A stretch of 17,574 bases of DNA, from NCBI GenBank assembly GCA_036844705.1, contig DAIUFH010000044.1, positions 1-17,574 of the forward strand, written 5' to 3'. The stretch is from DAIUFH01 sp036844705. GTDB taxonomy: Bacteria > Bacillota > Clostridia > Tissierellales > Tissierellaceae. Both the position numbers and the translations under genes were made by a program. The notes under the pieces are model-generated. The model was not told the origin of the DNA. It made no database searches and worked only from the letters and a program-made list of their open reading frames with translations. This document shows, piece by piece, positions 6,429 to 14,254 of this stretch; the stretch's first letter is position 1; the number at the start of each line of letters is the position of its first letter.

Positions 6429-6650
6429 ATGGCTAATAACAACAATAATAGAATAGTAGTTCCTGAAGCTCGTGAAGCATTAAATCAATTAAAATTGGAA
6501 ATTGCTAACGAACTAGGAATCAATAACTACGATAATATTGATAAAGGTGAATTGCCTTCTAGAGTTAATGGCTATGTAGGTGGGTATATGGTTAAAAAAT
6601 TAGTAGAGAGTGCACAAAATCAAATGGCAGGTAACAACAAACCATTATAG
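6429..6650 (+). CDS. Alpha/beta-type small acid-soluble spore protein
   Basis: A spore-core DNA-binding protein of 73 aa, the usual family length. These proteins coat forespore DNA, shift it towards an A-like form, protect it from UV and damage, and are degraded at germination. The order of motifs is canonical: asparagine-rich head (MANNNNNR), PEAREALNQLKLEIANELG (residues 12-30) with the germination-protease site at KLE/IAN, then NGYVGGYMVKKLV (about 47-59). ATG is preceded by AAAGGAGGAA with 5 nt spacing, a very strong site suited to abundant product. It has its own promoter and terminator, so it is monocistronic. Confidence 0.96.
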   Translation: MANNNNNRIVVPEAREALNQLKLEIANELGINNYDNIDKGELPSRVNGYVGGYMVKKLVESAQNQMAGNNKPL

Positions 6651-6662
6651 TTTTTTAAAGAC

Positions 6663-6695
6663 AGAGAAGTGGAATACCACTTCTCTTACTTTTAT
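6663..6695 (+). terminator. Rho-independent terminator of the SASP gene
   Basis: A perfect 10-bp stem, AGAGAAGTGG (6663-6672) with CCACTTCTCT (6677-6686), has an AATA loop and is followed by TACTTTT. It lies 13 nt after the SASP stop codon. The end of its T tract abuts the next promoter. Confidence 0.88.
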
Positions 6696-6703
6696 GCTAT
6701 AAT
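6695..6703 (+). promoter_or_regulatory. Extended -10 promoter of the DUF4364 gene
   Basis: TGCTATAAT is a perfect extended -10 (TG, one nt, TATAAT at 6698-6703), with no good -35 because that stretch is the terminator hairpin. The predicted start near 6710 leaves only about 12 nt before the ATG at 6722, just room for the ribosome binding site AGGTG (6711-6715). Confidence 0.65.
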
Positions 6704-6721
6704 TGCTATGAGGTGATTATA

Positions 6722-7267
6722 ATGCTCTCTTTTAATATTGATAACACTGAGGAAATAGCTCAAAATAAGCTTCTGATATTATATATTATAAAAATGTCTC
6801 CAAAAAAATTTAACAATACAACACTTTCCGAATTCATACTTGAGAAGAACTATATGAATTATTTTGCTTTCCAACAGTATATAAGTGAGATGTTATCTGG
6901 CGAGTTAATAGTCATAGATGTAGACGAAGGTGTCAAATATTATTCTATACTTGAAAAAGGTGAACTTACACTTGATTTATTGCAAAGTAAAATTCCTGAA
7001 AAGATAATACAAGAATTATCAAGCGAGTTTAAATTACAGGAACTTGTTAAAGTTAGAGAAACCCAGATTATTGGTGAATGCTTTAAAAAAGAAAATGATC
7101 AATTCTCTGTTAATCTAAAGTTAGTTGAAAATGATGAAACCTTGTTTAGCCTTTATTTTGATGTGGCTACAAAGGCTCAGGGTGATAAATTCTGTGATCT
7201 TTGGAAAAGTAATACTGAAACAATATATCAAAATATATTGAGTTTGTTTATTAAAGGAGATAATTAA
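6722..7267 (+). CDS. DUF4364 family protein
   Basis: A cytoplasmic protein of 181 aa. The N-terminal half resembles the DUF4364 family of Clostridia: NKLLILYIIKMSP (about residues 15-27), then LEKNYMNYFAFQQYISEML (about 40-58) and a short beta-wing around YYSILEKGELTLDLL. This is the layout of a winged-helix DNA-binding domain. The C-terminal half (about 100-178) is a beta-rich domain of unknown role with no catalytic motif that I recognise. The frame opens at GTG 6713, but GAGGTG lies 6 nt before the ATG at 6722, which I take as the start. It converges on the beta-propeller gene. A transcription-regulator role is inference from the fold. Confidence 0.75.
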   Translation: MLSFNIDNTEEIAQNKLLILYIIKMSPKKFNNTTLSEFILEKNYMNYFAFQQYISEMLSGELIVIDVDEGVKYYSILEKGELTLDLLQSKIPEKIIQELSSEFKLQELVKVRETQIIGECFKKENDQFSVNLKLVENDETLFSLYFDVATKAQGDKFCDLWKSNTETIYQNILSLFIKGDN

Positions 7268-7274
7268 AAAATAA

Positions 7275-8180
7275 TTAAAGTAGGATGAACCCTTGGGGTT
7301 CCTTTCCTACATTTATTTTATTTAAGAGTTTTTCATTAAAATAGTCGATTACTAATACCTGATTATTGATTAAATCGGTGATATAAAGATTCATTTTAGT
7401 ATCCAATAAAATTTTATTTGGCATACCTCCTAGAAATATTTTTTTAGATAACTTATTAGTATTCATATCAAAGCTATATAAATATCCATCCTCTGGATTA
7501 GTTAATAAAAATTCACCTTCCATTATCTCAATAAAATCTGTATATATTCCTTTGATCTTATATTCTTTAATCTCTTTTTTATCCATATCCATGACTGAAA
7601 TACTACTAAGATTTATTGCACCATTATTAATATAGGATAGAATATATAAATAAGAATCCCTTACCAGCAAACGGAATGGTTGAGAGTTTAAACTATTTAC
7701 TTTCATCGAATTATCGGAAAGACTAATAATTGATATACTATTGCCATTTGCATTTGCTATATATGCCTTTCTATATTTGTTGTCTATCTGCAAATCAGAA
7801 GGCTTTTCATCCAAATATATTTCTTCAACCTGGATTAATGTATCCTCTTCAAAAATTGACAGGGAATTGGAATCACAATTTAAAATATAAATTTTAGAGT
7901 CATAAACTCTTAAACATATCGGAGATCTACCTAGTTTTATCTTAGATAATACCATTTTAGTATCTAAGTCCAATGTAATCAGCGATTCATCATAAGAATT
8001 TAAAATAAGTAAATATCCCTTATCGTTTACGGTCAAATCCCACGGACCAAGCTTTCCACAAACATTAATAAGAGACTTTATGTTTATTGTTTCAATATTT
8101 TCAATATCATCAAGGCTAACGATGCTCAGGGTATCATCCCCAATATTCCCAGTTATAATTTTATTTTGCACCAAAATCAT
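7275..8180 (-). CDS. Cytoplasmic YVTN/YncE-like beta-propeller protein
   Basis: A protein of 301 aa made of successive four-stranded blades, about seven. Each carries variants of a strand ending such as SISIISLSDN, SLSIFEEDTL, SLITLDLDTK, LYSFDMNTNK or QVLVIDYFNE, followed by a loop with GxxPxxL (for example GRSPICL, EKPSDLQ, GGMPNKIL, GKEPQGF). This is the repeat of YVTN/YncE propellers, which mostly act as protein- or ligand-binding scaffolds. Most relatives are exported, but here there is no signal peptide or membrane segment. AGGGGGTGA lies only 3 nt before ATG, so the start could be the TTG or GTG two or three codons on. Its last codons form one arm of a hairpin shared with the convergent DUF4364 gene. 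Confidence 0.78.
   Translation of the reverse strand: MILVQNKIITGNIGDDTLSIVSLDDIENIETINIKSLINVCGKLGPWDLTVNDKGYLLILNSYDESLITLDLDTKMVLSKIKLGRSPICLRVYDSKIYILNCDSNSLSIFEEDTLIQVEEIYLDEKPSDLQIDNKYRKAYIANANGNSISIISLSDNSMKVNSLNSQPFRLLVRDSYLYILSYINNGAINLSSISVMDMDKKEIKEYKIKGIYTDFIEIMEGEFLLTNPEDGYLYSFDMNTNKLSKKIFLGGMPNKILLDTKMNLYITDLINNQVLVIDYFNEKLLNKINVGKEPQGFILL
7280..7310. terminator. Bidirectional terminator between convergent genes
   Basis: GTAGGA (7280-7285) pairs with TCCTAC (7305-7310), and inside it AACCC (7288-7292) pairs with GGGTT (7296-7300). A T-rich run follows on both strands (ATTTATTTTATTT on plus, TTTAATTATTTTTT on minus). On the minus strand the hairpin includes the final codons of the beta-propeller gene. 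Confidence 0.7.
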
Positions 8181-8224
8181 TCACCCCCTAGTTATAATAA
8201 TCTATGCATTATAAGCATATAGGG

Positions 8225-8263
8225 TGAAAAAAACCTTCTATAGCAATATGCTATAAAAGGTTT
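8225..8263 (-). terminator. Rho-independent terminator of the valS-folC unit
   Basis: AAACCTT (8231-8237) and TATAGCA (8239-8245) pair with AAGGTTT (8257-8263) and TGCTATA (8249-8255) around an ATA loop and one mismatched pair. Seven T residues follow on the minus strand. The stem contains the folC stop codon. Nearer the beta-propeller gene, TTATAAT (8192-8198) and ATTATAA (8208-8214) form a second inverted repeat overlapping a TATAAT that may be that gene's -10. Confidence 0.88.
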
Positions 8264-9543
8264 ACTAATGTCCTTACTTCTCCTATTAAATACAAAGAGC
8301 CTCCAAAAACAATCAAATCATCTTCATTTGCTAACTCAATTGTCTTTTCCACTGCATTCTTTATATCCTTTTCAACATAGACCTCAGGTACATATTTTTT
8401 TATTTCTTCAGCTAAAATATCTGCATCTAACTTTCTAGGCATCCTAACTTCTGTTACTACTGCTTTATCAGCTAATGGTGCCAATATTTCAACCATTTTA
8501 CCATGTTCTTTATCCTTTAAAATTCCTGTACCAAGTATTAGCTTGTTATATTTAAAAAGTCTAAGGGTTTTAGCTAGTGCAGTGATTCCTTCAATATTGT
8601 GTGCACCATCAATTAGAAAAGTAGGCTTTCTCCTTAAAACCTCTAGTCTTCCCTTCCACTTAGTTAATTCCAATCCCTCTAATATCGATTCATTTGTAAT
8701 GGATATCAATTTCTTTTCTCTTAAAATCAGAAGTGTAGTAAGAGCCAGGGATGCGTTATAAATCTGATATTCACCAAGCATTGAAATCTTTACATTTTCT
8801 AATAATTCATCTTTGTATCTAAAATCAAATACGCTGCCAAATTCTGTTTCTTCTTTTATTTTAACATTTTCAATAGGAGCTACAAACAATTCAGCATTCA
8901 TTTCATCAGAAACTTCCTTTAATACCTGAAGAGCCTCATCCTCCTGTGGATATGAAATCACTAGACCATTGTCCTTGATGATACCTGCCTTTTGATATGC
9001 AATTTTGCCGAGAGTATCACCAAGAATCTCTACATGGTCATAATCAAGAGTTGTTATGACTGATGCAAGTGAAGTATCTATGATATTTGTCGAGTCAAAT
9101 CTCCCGCCTAGTCCAACCTCCAACACAACATAATCAACCTTCTCAAGATTGTAGTATACAAATGCAATAGCAGTCACTATTTCGAATGTAGTTGGATGAA
9201 ACATTCCCTCCTGTACCATGGTATTTGCCTTATCTCTTACCATTTCTGTAATTCTTGCCAAATCATCGTCAGGGATATCCCTATCATTTATTTGTATTCT
9301 CTCATTAAATCTTTCAAGATATGGAGAAGTGTATAACCCTACCTTATATCCCGCACTTTGCAAACAATGAGCTAAATAAGATGATGTAGAGCCTTTGCCA
9401 TTTGTACCAGCCACATGTATATATTTAAGATTTTTTTGTGGATTACCCAAAAGTTCCATTAATCTGCCTATAGACTGTAATCCAAGCCTTGAACCATATT
9501 TATCCTTATCATTAATGTAAGCCAAAGCCTCTTGATAGTTCAT
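8251..9543 (-). CDS. folC: Folylpolyglutamate synthase / dihydrofolate synthase
   Basis: A cytoplasmic ATP-dependent ligase of 430 aa that adds glutamate to folates, and often to dihydropteroate. It has the Mur-ligase-like fold: P-loop AGTNGKGST (residues 45-53), EVGLGGRFDSTN (142-153) with the substrate- and magnesium-binding segment, TLDYDHVEILGDT (about 166-178), and the C-terminal-domain motif IDGAHN (about 311-316). Length is normal. AGGGGGAT lies 5 nt before ATG. It starts 10 bp after valS and is transcribed with it under the T-box, then ends at a terminator. The valS-folC pairing is common in Firmicutes. Confidence 0.96.
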   Translation of the reverse strand: MNYQEALAYINDKDKYGSRLGLQSIGRLMELLGNPQKNLKYIHVAGTNGKGSTSSYLAHCLQSAGYKVGLYTSPYLERFNERIQINDRDIPDDDLARITEMVRDKANTMVQEGMFHPTTFEIVTAIAFVYYNLEKVDYVVLEVGLGGRFDSTNIIDTSLASVITTLDYDHVEILGDTLGKIAYQKAGIIKDNGLVISYPQEDEALQVLKEVSDEMNAELFVAPIENVKIKEETEFGSVFDFRYKDELLENVKISMLGEYQIYNASLALTTLLILREKKLISITNESILEGLELTKWKGRLEVLRRKPTFLIDGAHNIEGITALAKTLRLFKYNKLILGTGILKDKEHGKMVEILAPLADKAVVTEVRMPRKLDADILAEEIKKYVPEVYVEKDIKNAVEKTIELANEDDLIVFGGSLYLIGEVRTLVNLL

Positions 9544-9553
9544 TTTTATCCCC

Positions 9554-12205
9554 CTATTTATTCTTTGTTAAGCTTTCGAGTCTTTCTACTACTTTATCTA
9601 ACATATCCTCGTATTTTTTTTGTTTTTCTCGTTCCTCTTCTACTACTTTTTCAGGGGCTTTAGAAACAAAGCCTTGATTGGACAACTTACCAAGTACTCT
9701 TTTTATCTCACCTTCTAGTTTTTCTTTTTCCTTTTTAAGTCTTTCAATTTCTTTATCATAATCAATAAGGTCCTTTAGTGGAAGAAATACTTCACATCTG
9801 TCAAGAACTACGGATATATTATCCTCACCTATTCCATTTTTATCACTTATTATCTGGATGCTTTCTGTACCTGCAAGGTTGATAAAATACCTCTTTCCAT
9901 TTTCCAAATAAAGCTTTATTTCTTCTGATTCTGTAACAAAGATCATATTGGCCTTTCGGGAAGGGACGATGTTCATTTCTGCCCTAGCATTTCTAATTCC
10001 TTTAATAGCAGTCTTAATAAATTCTATTCCCTTTTCTGATGCTTCAAATTCCAATTCAGCCTTATATTTTGGCCATTTTGTAATGATTAGGGCTTTATCA
10101 TTCCCCGGAAGGTTTTGCCAAATTTCTTCCGTTATAAAAGGCATAAATGGATGAAGTATCTTTAATATGTCTTTTAACACATAAACAAGCACCTTTTGTG
10201 CAGTTGCTTTACTTTCTGTATCATTACCATACAATCTGGATTTAACCATTTCTATATACCAGTCACAATATTCATCCCATATAAAATCATAAATCCTCTG
10301 GGCACCCATACCTAGTTCATATTTATCCAGATTATCAGATACCTCTTTTATGGTATTGTTTAATCTGGATAATATCCATTTATCTTCTTCCTCTAAATTA
10401 TCCAATACGATATTATCAAAGGATATATCATCCTGAAGATTCATTAAAACAAATCTAGTTGCATTCCAGAGTTTATTAGCAAAGTTTCTATTGGCTTCTA
10501 CTCTCTCAATATAAAATCTCATATCATTTCCAGGGCTATTTCCTGTTAGTAAAGTAAATCTAAGAGCATCAGCACCATATTCCTCAATGATTTCAAGTGG
10601 ATCGATACCATTTCCTAAGGATTTGCTCATCTTCCTACCCTGGGAATCCCTTACAAGTCCTGTAAGAAATATATCCTTGAATGGAACCTCTCCCATTTGC
10701 TCTATACTTGAAAATACCATTCTAATAACCCAGAAGAAAATGATGTCATAACCAGTAACTAAAACGTCTGTAGGGAAGAAATATTCTAAATCCTCCGTCT
10801 TATCAGGCCAACCTAAGGTTGAAAATGGCCATAAAGCAGATGAGAACCAAGTATCAAGTGTATCCGTATCCTGTCTTATATTTGAACTATCACACTTACT
10901 ACATCTATCTACTTTTGTTCTTGAAACTATAACCTCACCGCAAGATTCACAATAATATACAGGAAGTCTGTGTCCCCACCACAATTGTCTTGATATACAC
11001 CAGTCCTTTATATTTTCAAGCCAATGGGTATAAATCTTTCCAAATCTTTCAGGTATGAAATTCAACTCGCCTTTTTTATAGGCTTCTAGTGCTGGTTTTG
11101 CAAGTGGTTCCATTTTGACAAACCATTGTTTCGATATAAGTGGCTCAATTATTGTTTTACATCTCTCACAATGTCCAACTGCATTATCATGATCCTTCAC
11201 AGCTACTAAATAACCTTTGGCGTCTAAATCCTCCACCATCTTCTTTCTAGCTTCAAATCTTTCCAATCCCTCATAAATTCCTCCGTTGGAATTGATAGTA
11301 CCATCTTCGTTCAGTACAATACACTGGCCAAGGCCATGTCTTTCTCCTACTTCAAAATCGTTAGGGTCATGAGAAGGTGTTATCTTTACTGCTCCTGTAC
11401 CAAATTCCATCTCTACATAAGAATCAGCTATAATCGGTATTTCTCTACCTACTAATGGTAATATAGCTATCTTTCCTACTATATCCTTATATCTTTCATC
11501 TTCAGGATTTACAGCTATAGCCAAGTCTCCAAGCATAGTTTCAGGTCTTGTTGTAGCTATTTCAATATATTCATCGCTATCCTTTAATGGATATCTTATT
11601 TGCCATATATGTCCATGAGAATCTTCATGTTCTACCTCTGCATCTGAAATAGCAGTCTGACAATTAGGACACCAGTTGATTATTCTATCTCCTCTATATA
11701 TAAGTCCCTTTTCATAAAGCCTAATAAACACTTCTTCTACTGCTTTGCTTAGATTATCATCAAGAGTAAAGCTATCTCTTGACCAGTCACAGGATACTCC
11801 TAGCTTTTTAAGCTGATTCTTTATTCTGTCACCGTATAGATGGGTCCAGTCCCAAGCTTCTTCAAGGAATTTATCTCTTCCCAGTTTCTCTTTGGTTTTT
11901 CCCTCTGATTTAATCTTTTCAACAACCTTGGCTTCTGTCGAAATACTGGCGTGATCTGTACCAGGTAACCACAACGCCTCATAGCCATCCATTCTCTTCC
12001 ATCTTGTCAAAACATCTTGAATAGTGTTGTTCAATGCATGCCCCATATGAAGACTTCCAGTTACATTTGGTGGCGGCATCATTATAGTAAATGGTTTTTT
12101 ATTTTTGTCTACCTTTGGAGTAAAGTAACCATTTTCATTCCAATAATCATAAAGTCTATCTTCAAAATCTTTAGGATTATACGTCTTCGGTAAATTTTCT
12201 AACAT
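9554..12205 (-). CDS. valS: Valyl-tRNA synthetase
   Basis: A cytoplasmic class I aminoacyl-tRNA synthetase that charges tRNA-Val. It is 883 aa, the normal bacterial length. Signatures are PPPNVTGSLHMGHAL (residues 44-58, the HIGH motif as HMGH) and GRKMSKSLGNG (about 523-533, KMSKS). Cysteine pairs in WCPNC, HCERC, YYCESC and RCSKC suggest zinc-binding knuckles. The editing domain lies between about 190 and 340, with ATTRPETMLGD. The C-terminal 75 residues are a charged coiled coil that binds tRNA in this family. GAGGAGGAA lies before ATG. Expression is controlled by the T-box leader at 12231-12472 and folC is co-transcribed. Confidence 0.98.
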   Translation of the reverse strand: MLENLPKTYNPKDFEDRLYDYWNENGYFTPKVDKNKKPFTIMMPPPNVTGSLHMGHALNNTIQDVLTRWKRMDGYEALWLPGTDHASISTEAKVVEKIKSEGKTKEKLGRDKFLEEAWDWTHLYGDRIKNQLKKLGVSCDWSRDSFTLDDNLSKAVEEVFIRLYEKGLIYRGDRIINWCPNCQTAISDAEVEHEDSHGHIWQIRYPLKDSDEYIEIATTRPETMLGDLAIAVNPEDERYKDIVGKIAILPLVGREIPIIADSYVEMEFGTGAVKITPSHDPNDFEVGERHGLGQCIVLNEDGTINSNGGIYEGLERFEARKKMVEDLDAKGYLVAVKDHDNAVGHCERCKTIIEPLISKQWFVKMEPLAKPALEAYKKGELNFIPERFGKIYTHWLENIKDWCISRQLWWGHRLPVYYCESCGEVIVSRTKVDRCSKCDSSNIRQDTDTLDTWFSSALWPFSTLGWPDKTEDLEYFFPTDVLVTGYDIIFFWVIRMVFSSIEQMGEVPFKDIFLTGLVRDSQGRKMSKSLGNGIDPLEIIEEYGADALRFTLLTGNSPGNDMRFYIERVEANRNFANKLWNATRFVLMNLQDDISFDNIVLDNLEEEDKWILSRLNNTIKEVSDNLDKYELGMGAQRIYDFIWDEYCDWYIEMVKSRLYGNDTESKATAQKVLVYVLKDILKILHPFMPFITEEIWQNLPGNDKALIITKWPKYKAELEFEASEKGIEFIKTAIKGIRNARAEMNIVPSRKANMIFVTESEEIKLYLENGKRYFINLAGTESIQIISDKNGIGEDNISVVLDRCEVFLPLKDLIDYDKEIERLKKEKEKLEGEIKRVLGKLSNQGFVSKAPEKVVEEEREKQKKYEDMLDKVVERLESLTKNK

Positions 12206-12230
12206 CTCTCTTCCTCCTCTAAAAATTCAG

Positions 12231-12267
12231 TAAAAAATACCCTCCATCCAAGTAAAGGACGAAGGGC
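12231..12267 (-). terminator. T-box attenuator terminator of valS
   Basis: On the minus strand GCCCTTCGTCC (12257-12267) pairs with GGATGGAGGGT (12239-12249) around a 7-nt loop, followed by a run of T with one A. The 5' arm begins just after the conserved T-box sequence, which pairs with it in the alternative antiterminator. Confidence 0.9.
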
Positions 12268-12472
12268 ATCGCGGTACCACCTTAATTCCATAGTTATCTA
12301 TGGCTCTTAAATTTATATAACGGTTAAATCCGTTTAAGCCTACTTCTATTTCAGCCTAAATGCTCGAAAGCTACCTTCAGTGAACATTACCTTAAGGTCT
12401 TTCAGCCTAGAACCTTATCTCTTGAAAGGATATTCACATACTTCTCTTTCTCTATGCTTTTTTATTAATAAT
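12231..12472 (-). promoter_or_regulatory. T-box leader, valine specific (GTA specifier)
   Basis: The conserved T-box sequence AAGGTGGTACCGCG (12270-12283, minus strand) binds the tRNA acceptor end. Stem I is recognisable: GAAAG/CTTTC and GTGAA/TTCAC helices enclose an internal loop. The 3' side of that loop is TGAAGGTAG, giving the specifier GTA (12372-12374) followed by a purine. GTA is a valine codon and matches the valS gene downstream. Uncharged tRNA-Val should stabilise the antiterminator and allow transcription of valS and folC. Confidence 0.92.
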
Positions 12473-12478
12473 GCTTTA

Positions 12479-12507
12479 ATTATATTCATATTATACTGTT
12501 TTGTCAA
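12479..12507 (-). promoter_or_regulatory. Consensus sigma-A promoter of the valS T-box unit
   Basis: The minus strand reads TTGACA (12502-12507), 17 nt, TATAAT (12479-12484): both hexamers and spacing are perfect. The start is expected near 12472. The -35 lies 5 nt after the pgsA stop codon, and no terminator separates the two, so pgsA transcripts may also enter the T-box. Confidence 0.93.
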
Positions 12508-12512
12508 CGGCT

Positions 12513-13043
12513 TCAAGCGCTTCCTTCATCTAAATTTATATAGATTCTTAAATATCCAATAAAAGCTAAGATGTTCAATACAACTGTTATTGTCAACAAT
12601 GTACTTGATAGTACTTTAGGGGCTCTTAAAATTATTGAAACTATTGCTATATAAAAAGATACCGTAGCATTTTTACCATTTCTATTTGATGGAATTACTG
12701 ATTTCTCCTTTCTTAAATAAAGAAAAAGTCCACCAAATATCATTACTATCTCTTTTAACATTAAAATATATAATACCCACAATGGGATAAATCCAGATAT
12801 TGTAAAACTAATGAGAACTGCAAAGCTCATCATTTTATCTGCAAGTGGATCCAATACAGCTCCAAGTTTTGAAGTTAAATCATATTTTCTTGCAATATAT
12901 CCGTCTAAAACATCTGATGCTCCAGCAAGCAAAAATACCAGTCCTGAATATAGAACCCTATTTTCTAAATCCGAATGAAACAATATTAAAAATATTGGAA
13001 CTAAAATAATTCGAAAAATAGTAATTAGATTTGGTAAATTCAT
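12513..13043 (-). CDS. pgsA: CDP-diacylglycerol--glycerol-3-phosphate 3-phosphatidyltransferase
   Basis: A membrane enzyme of 176 aa that makes phosphatidylglycerol phosphate, the first committed step to phosphatidylglycerol and cardiolipin. The CDP-alcohol phosphotransferase signature is complete. It is DG-x2-AR-x8-G-x3-D-x3-D, running from DGYIAR to DPLADK (residues about 46-69). About five hydrophobic segments surround it. GGGGGG lies directly before one ATG and 6 nt before a second one two codons later. The second (13043) has proper spacing and gives the usual family N-terminus MNLPNLIT, so it is chosen. It is divergent from the substrate-binding protein gene. Confidence 0.95.
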   Translation of the reverse strand: MNLPNLITIFRIILVPIFLILFHSDLENRVLYSGLVFLLAGASDVLDGYIARKYDLTSKLGAVLDPLADKMMSFAVLISFTISGFIPLWVLYILMLKEIVMIFGGLFLYLRKEKSVIPSNRNGKNATVSFYIAIVSIILRAPKVLSSTLLTITVVLNILAFIGYLRIYINLDEGSA

Positions 13044-13143
13044 TTTCATCCCCCCAATTAGCAGTAACCAATACTAGTAATTCGAATACAATAGCAATAT
13101 CTAGAAAACTATTATATTAACATATTATACAAGGAGGGATAGA

Positions 13144-14157
13144 ATGTCAAAGGTTTTTAAACGGATAACCCTAGTTCTAGTATTTATTTTAGTATTGGGA
13201 TCTACACTAGCAGGATGTACGCAGAAAAAAACGGAATTAACAAAAATACGTCTTATCGAAGTAACTCACTCTTTATTCTATACACCGCAGTATGTTGCTA
13301 TGACACAGGGATTCTTTGAAGAAGAAGGTCTGGAAGTTGAACTGATAAACGGTAAAGGCGCTGATAAGGTAATGGCATCATTAATTAGCGGAGAAGCAGA
13401 AATAGGTTTCATGGGACCTGAAGCTTCAGTATATGTATATACACAAGGACGTGAGGATTACGCTATAAACTTTGCACAGCTTACTCAAAGAGACGGTTCA
13501 TTCCTAGTAGGCAGAGAAAAAGATGACGATTTTAAATGGGAGGATTTGAAGGGCAAGGAAGTTCTTGGCGGCAGAGCAGGTGGTATGCCAGAGATGACCC
13601 TTGAATATGTGGTAAAGAGCTATGGACTAAAAATTCCTGAGGATGTAAATGTCAGAACGGACGTACAATTCGATGTATTAGCAGGTGCTTTTGTAGGAGG
13701 GGAAGGAGATTATGTATCTTTATTTGAACCCGTTGCTTCTTCTCTTGAAAAAGAAGGAAAGGGATATATCGTAGCATCAATTGGTGAAGCCGGTGGATAT
13801 ATACCATATACTGCATATTCAGCTACGAAAAAGTATATGGAAGAAAAACCTGAAATAATTCAAAAATTCACCAATGCTATACTAAAGGGAATGATTTGGG
13901 TACAAAATAACGACACTGAAACAATAGCCAAGGCAGTACAACCTCAATTCCCTGAAACAGATATTGAGACATTAAAAATCTTAGTTGATAGATATAGGGC
14001 TCAAGATTCATGGAAGCCAGACTTAATCATTACAGAGGACGGATTAAATCATATGATGGATATAATGGAGTTAGCTGGACAGCTCGATAAAAGAGCTGAC
14101 TACAATGCCATAGTTACAACAAAATTTGCTGAAGAGGCAATGAAAAATATTAAATAA
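13144..14157 (+). CDS. NitT/TauT-type ABC transporter substrate-binding lipoprotein
   Basis: An extracellular lipid-anchored binding protein of 337 aa. The signal peptide ends in a lipobox LAGC with the lipidated cysteine at residue 25. The mature part matches the SsuA/TauA/NMT1-like periplasmic binding fold: VTHSLFYTPQYVAMTQGFFEEEGL (about residues 41-64, interrupted here only for description), GADKVMASLISGEAEIGF (about 72-89), and LKGKEVLGGRAGGMPEM in the second lobe. Relatives bind nitrate, sulfonates, taurine, thiamine or riboflavin precursors, and the ligand cannot be told. AAGGAGGGAT lies 4 nt before ATG. No permease or ATPase gene lies next to it, so it is an orphan in this window. Its G+C content looks higher than the genes that follow. 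Confidence 0.9.
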   Translation: MSKVFKRITLVLVFILVLGSTLAGCTQKKTELTKIRLIEVTHSLFYTPQYVAMTQGFFEEEGLEVELINGKGADKVMASLISGEAEIGFMGPEASVYVYTQGREDYAINFAQLTQRDGSFLVGREKDDDFKWEDLKGKEVLGGRAGGMPEMTLEYVVKSYGLKIPEDVNVRTDVQFDVLAGAFVGGEGDYVSLFEPVASSLEKEGKGYIVASIGEAGGYIPYTAYSATKKYMEEKPEIIQKFTNAILKGMIWVQNNDTETIAKAVQPQFPETDIETLKILVDRYRAQDSWKPDLIITEDGLNHMMDIMELAGQLDKRADYNAIVTTKFAEEAMKNIK

Positions 14158-14211
14158 AATAGTTGTAATCATCATAGTTGAAAATTCAAAACTAATTATG
14201 TAGTAATATTT

Positions 14212-14250
14212 ACACAATATGTGTTTATTTTAAGTGAATTGTGATATGAT
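14212..14250 (+). promoter_or_regulatory. Extended -10 promoter with overlapping palindrome
   Basis: TGATATGAT (14242-14250) is an extended -10 (TG, one nt, TATGAT). Its predicted start is about 14256, at the first base pair of the structured RNA. No convincing -35 is present. Instead a perfect inverted repeat, ACACA-ATA-TGTGT (14212-14224), covers the -35 region and could be a regulator-binding site. Confidence 0.5.
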
Positions 14251-14254
14251 ATAA

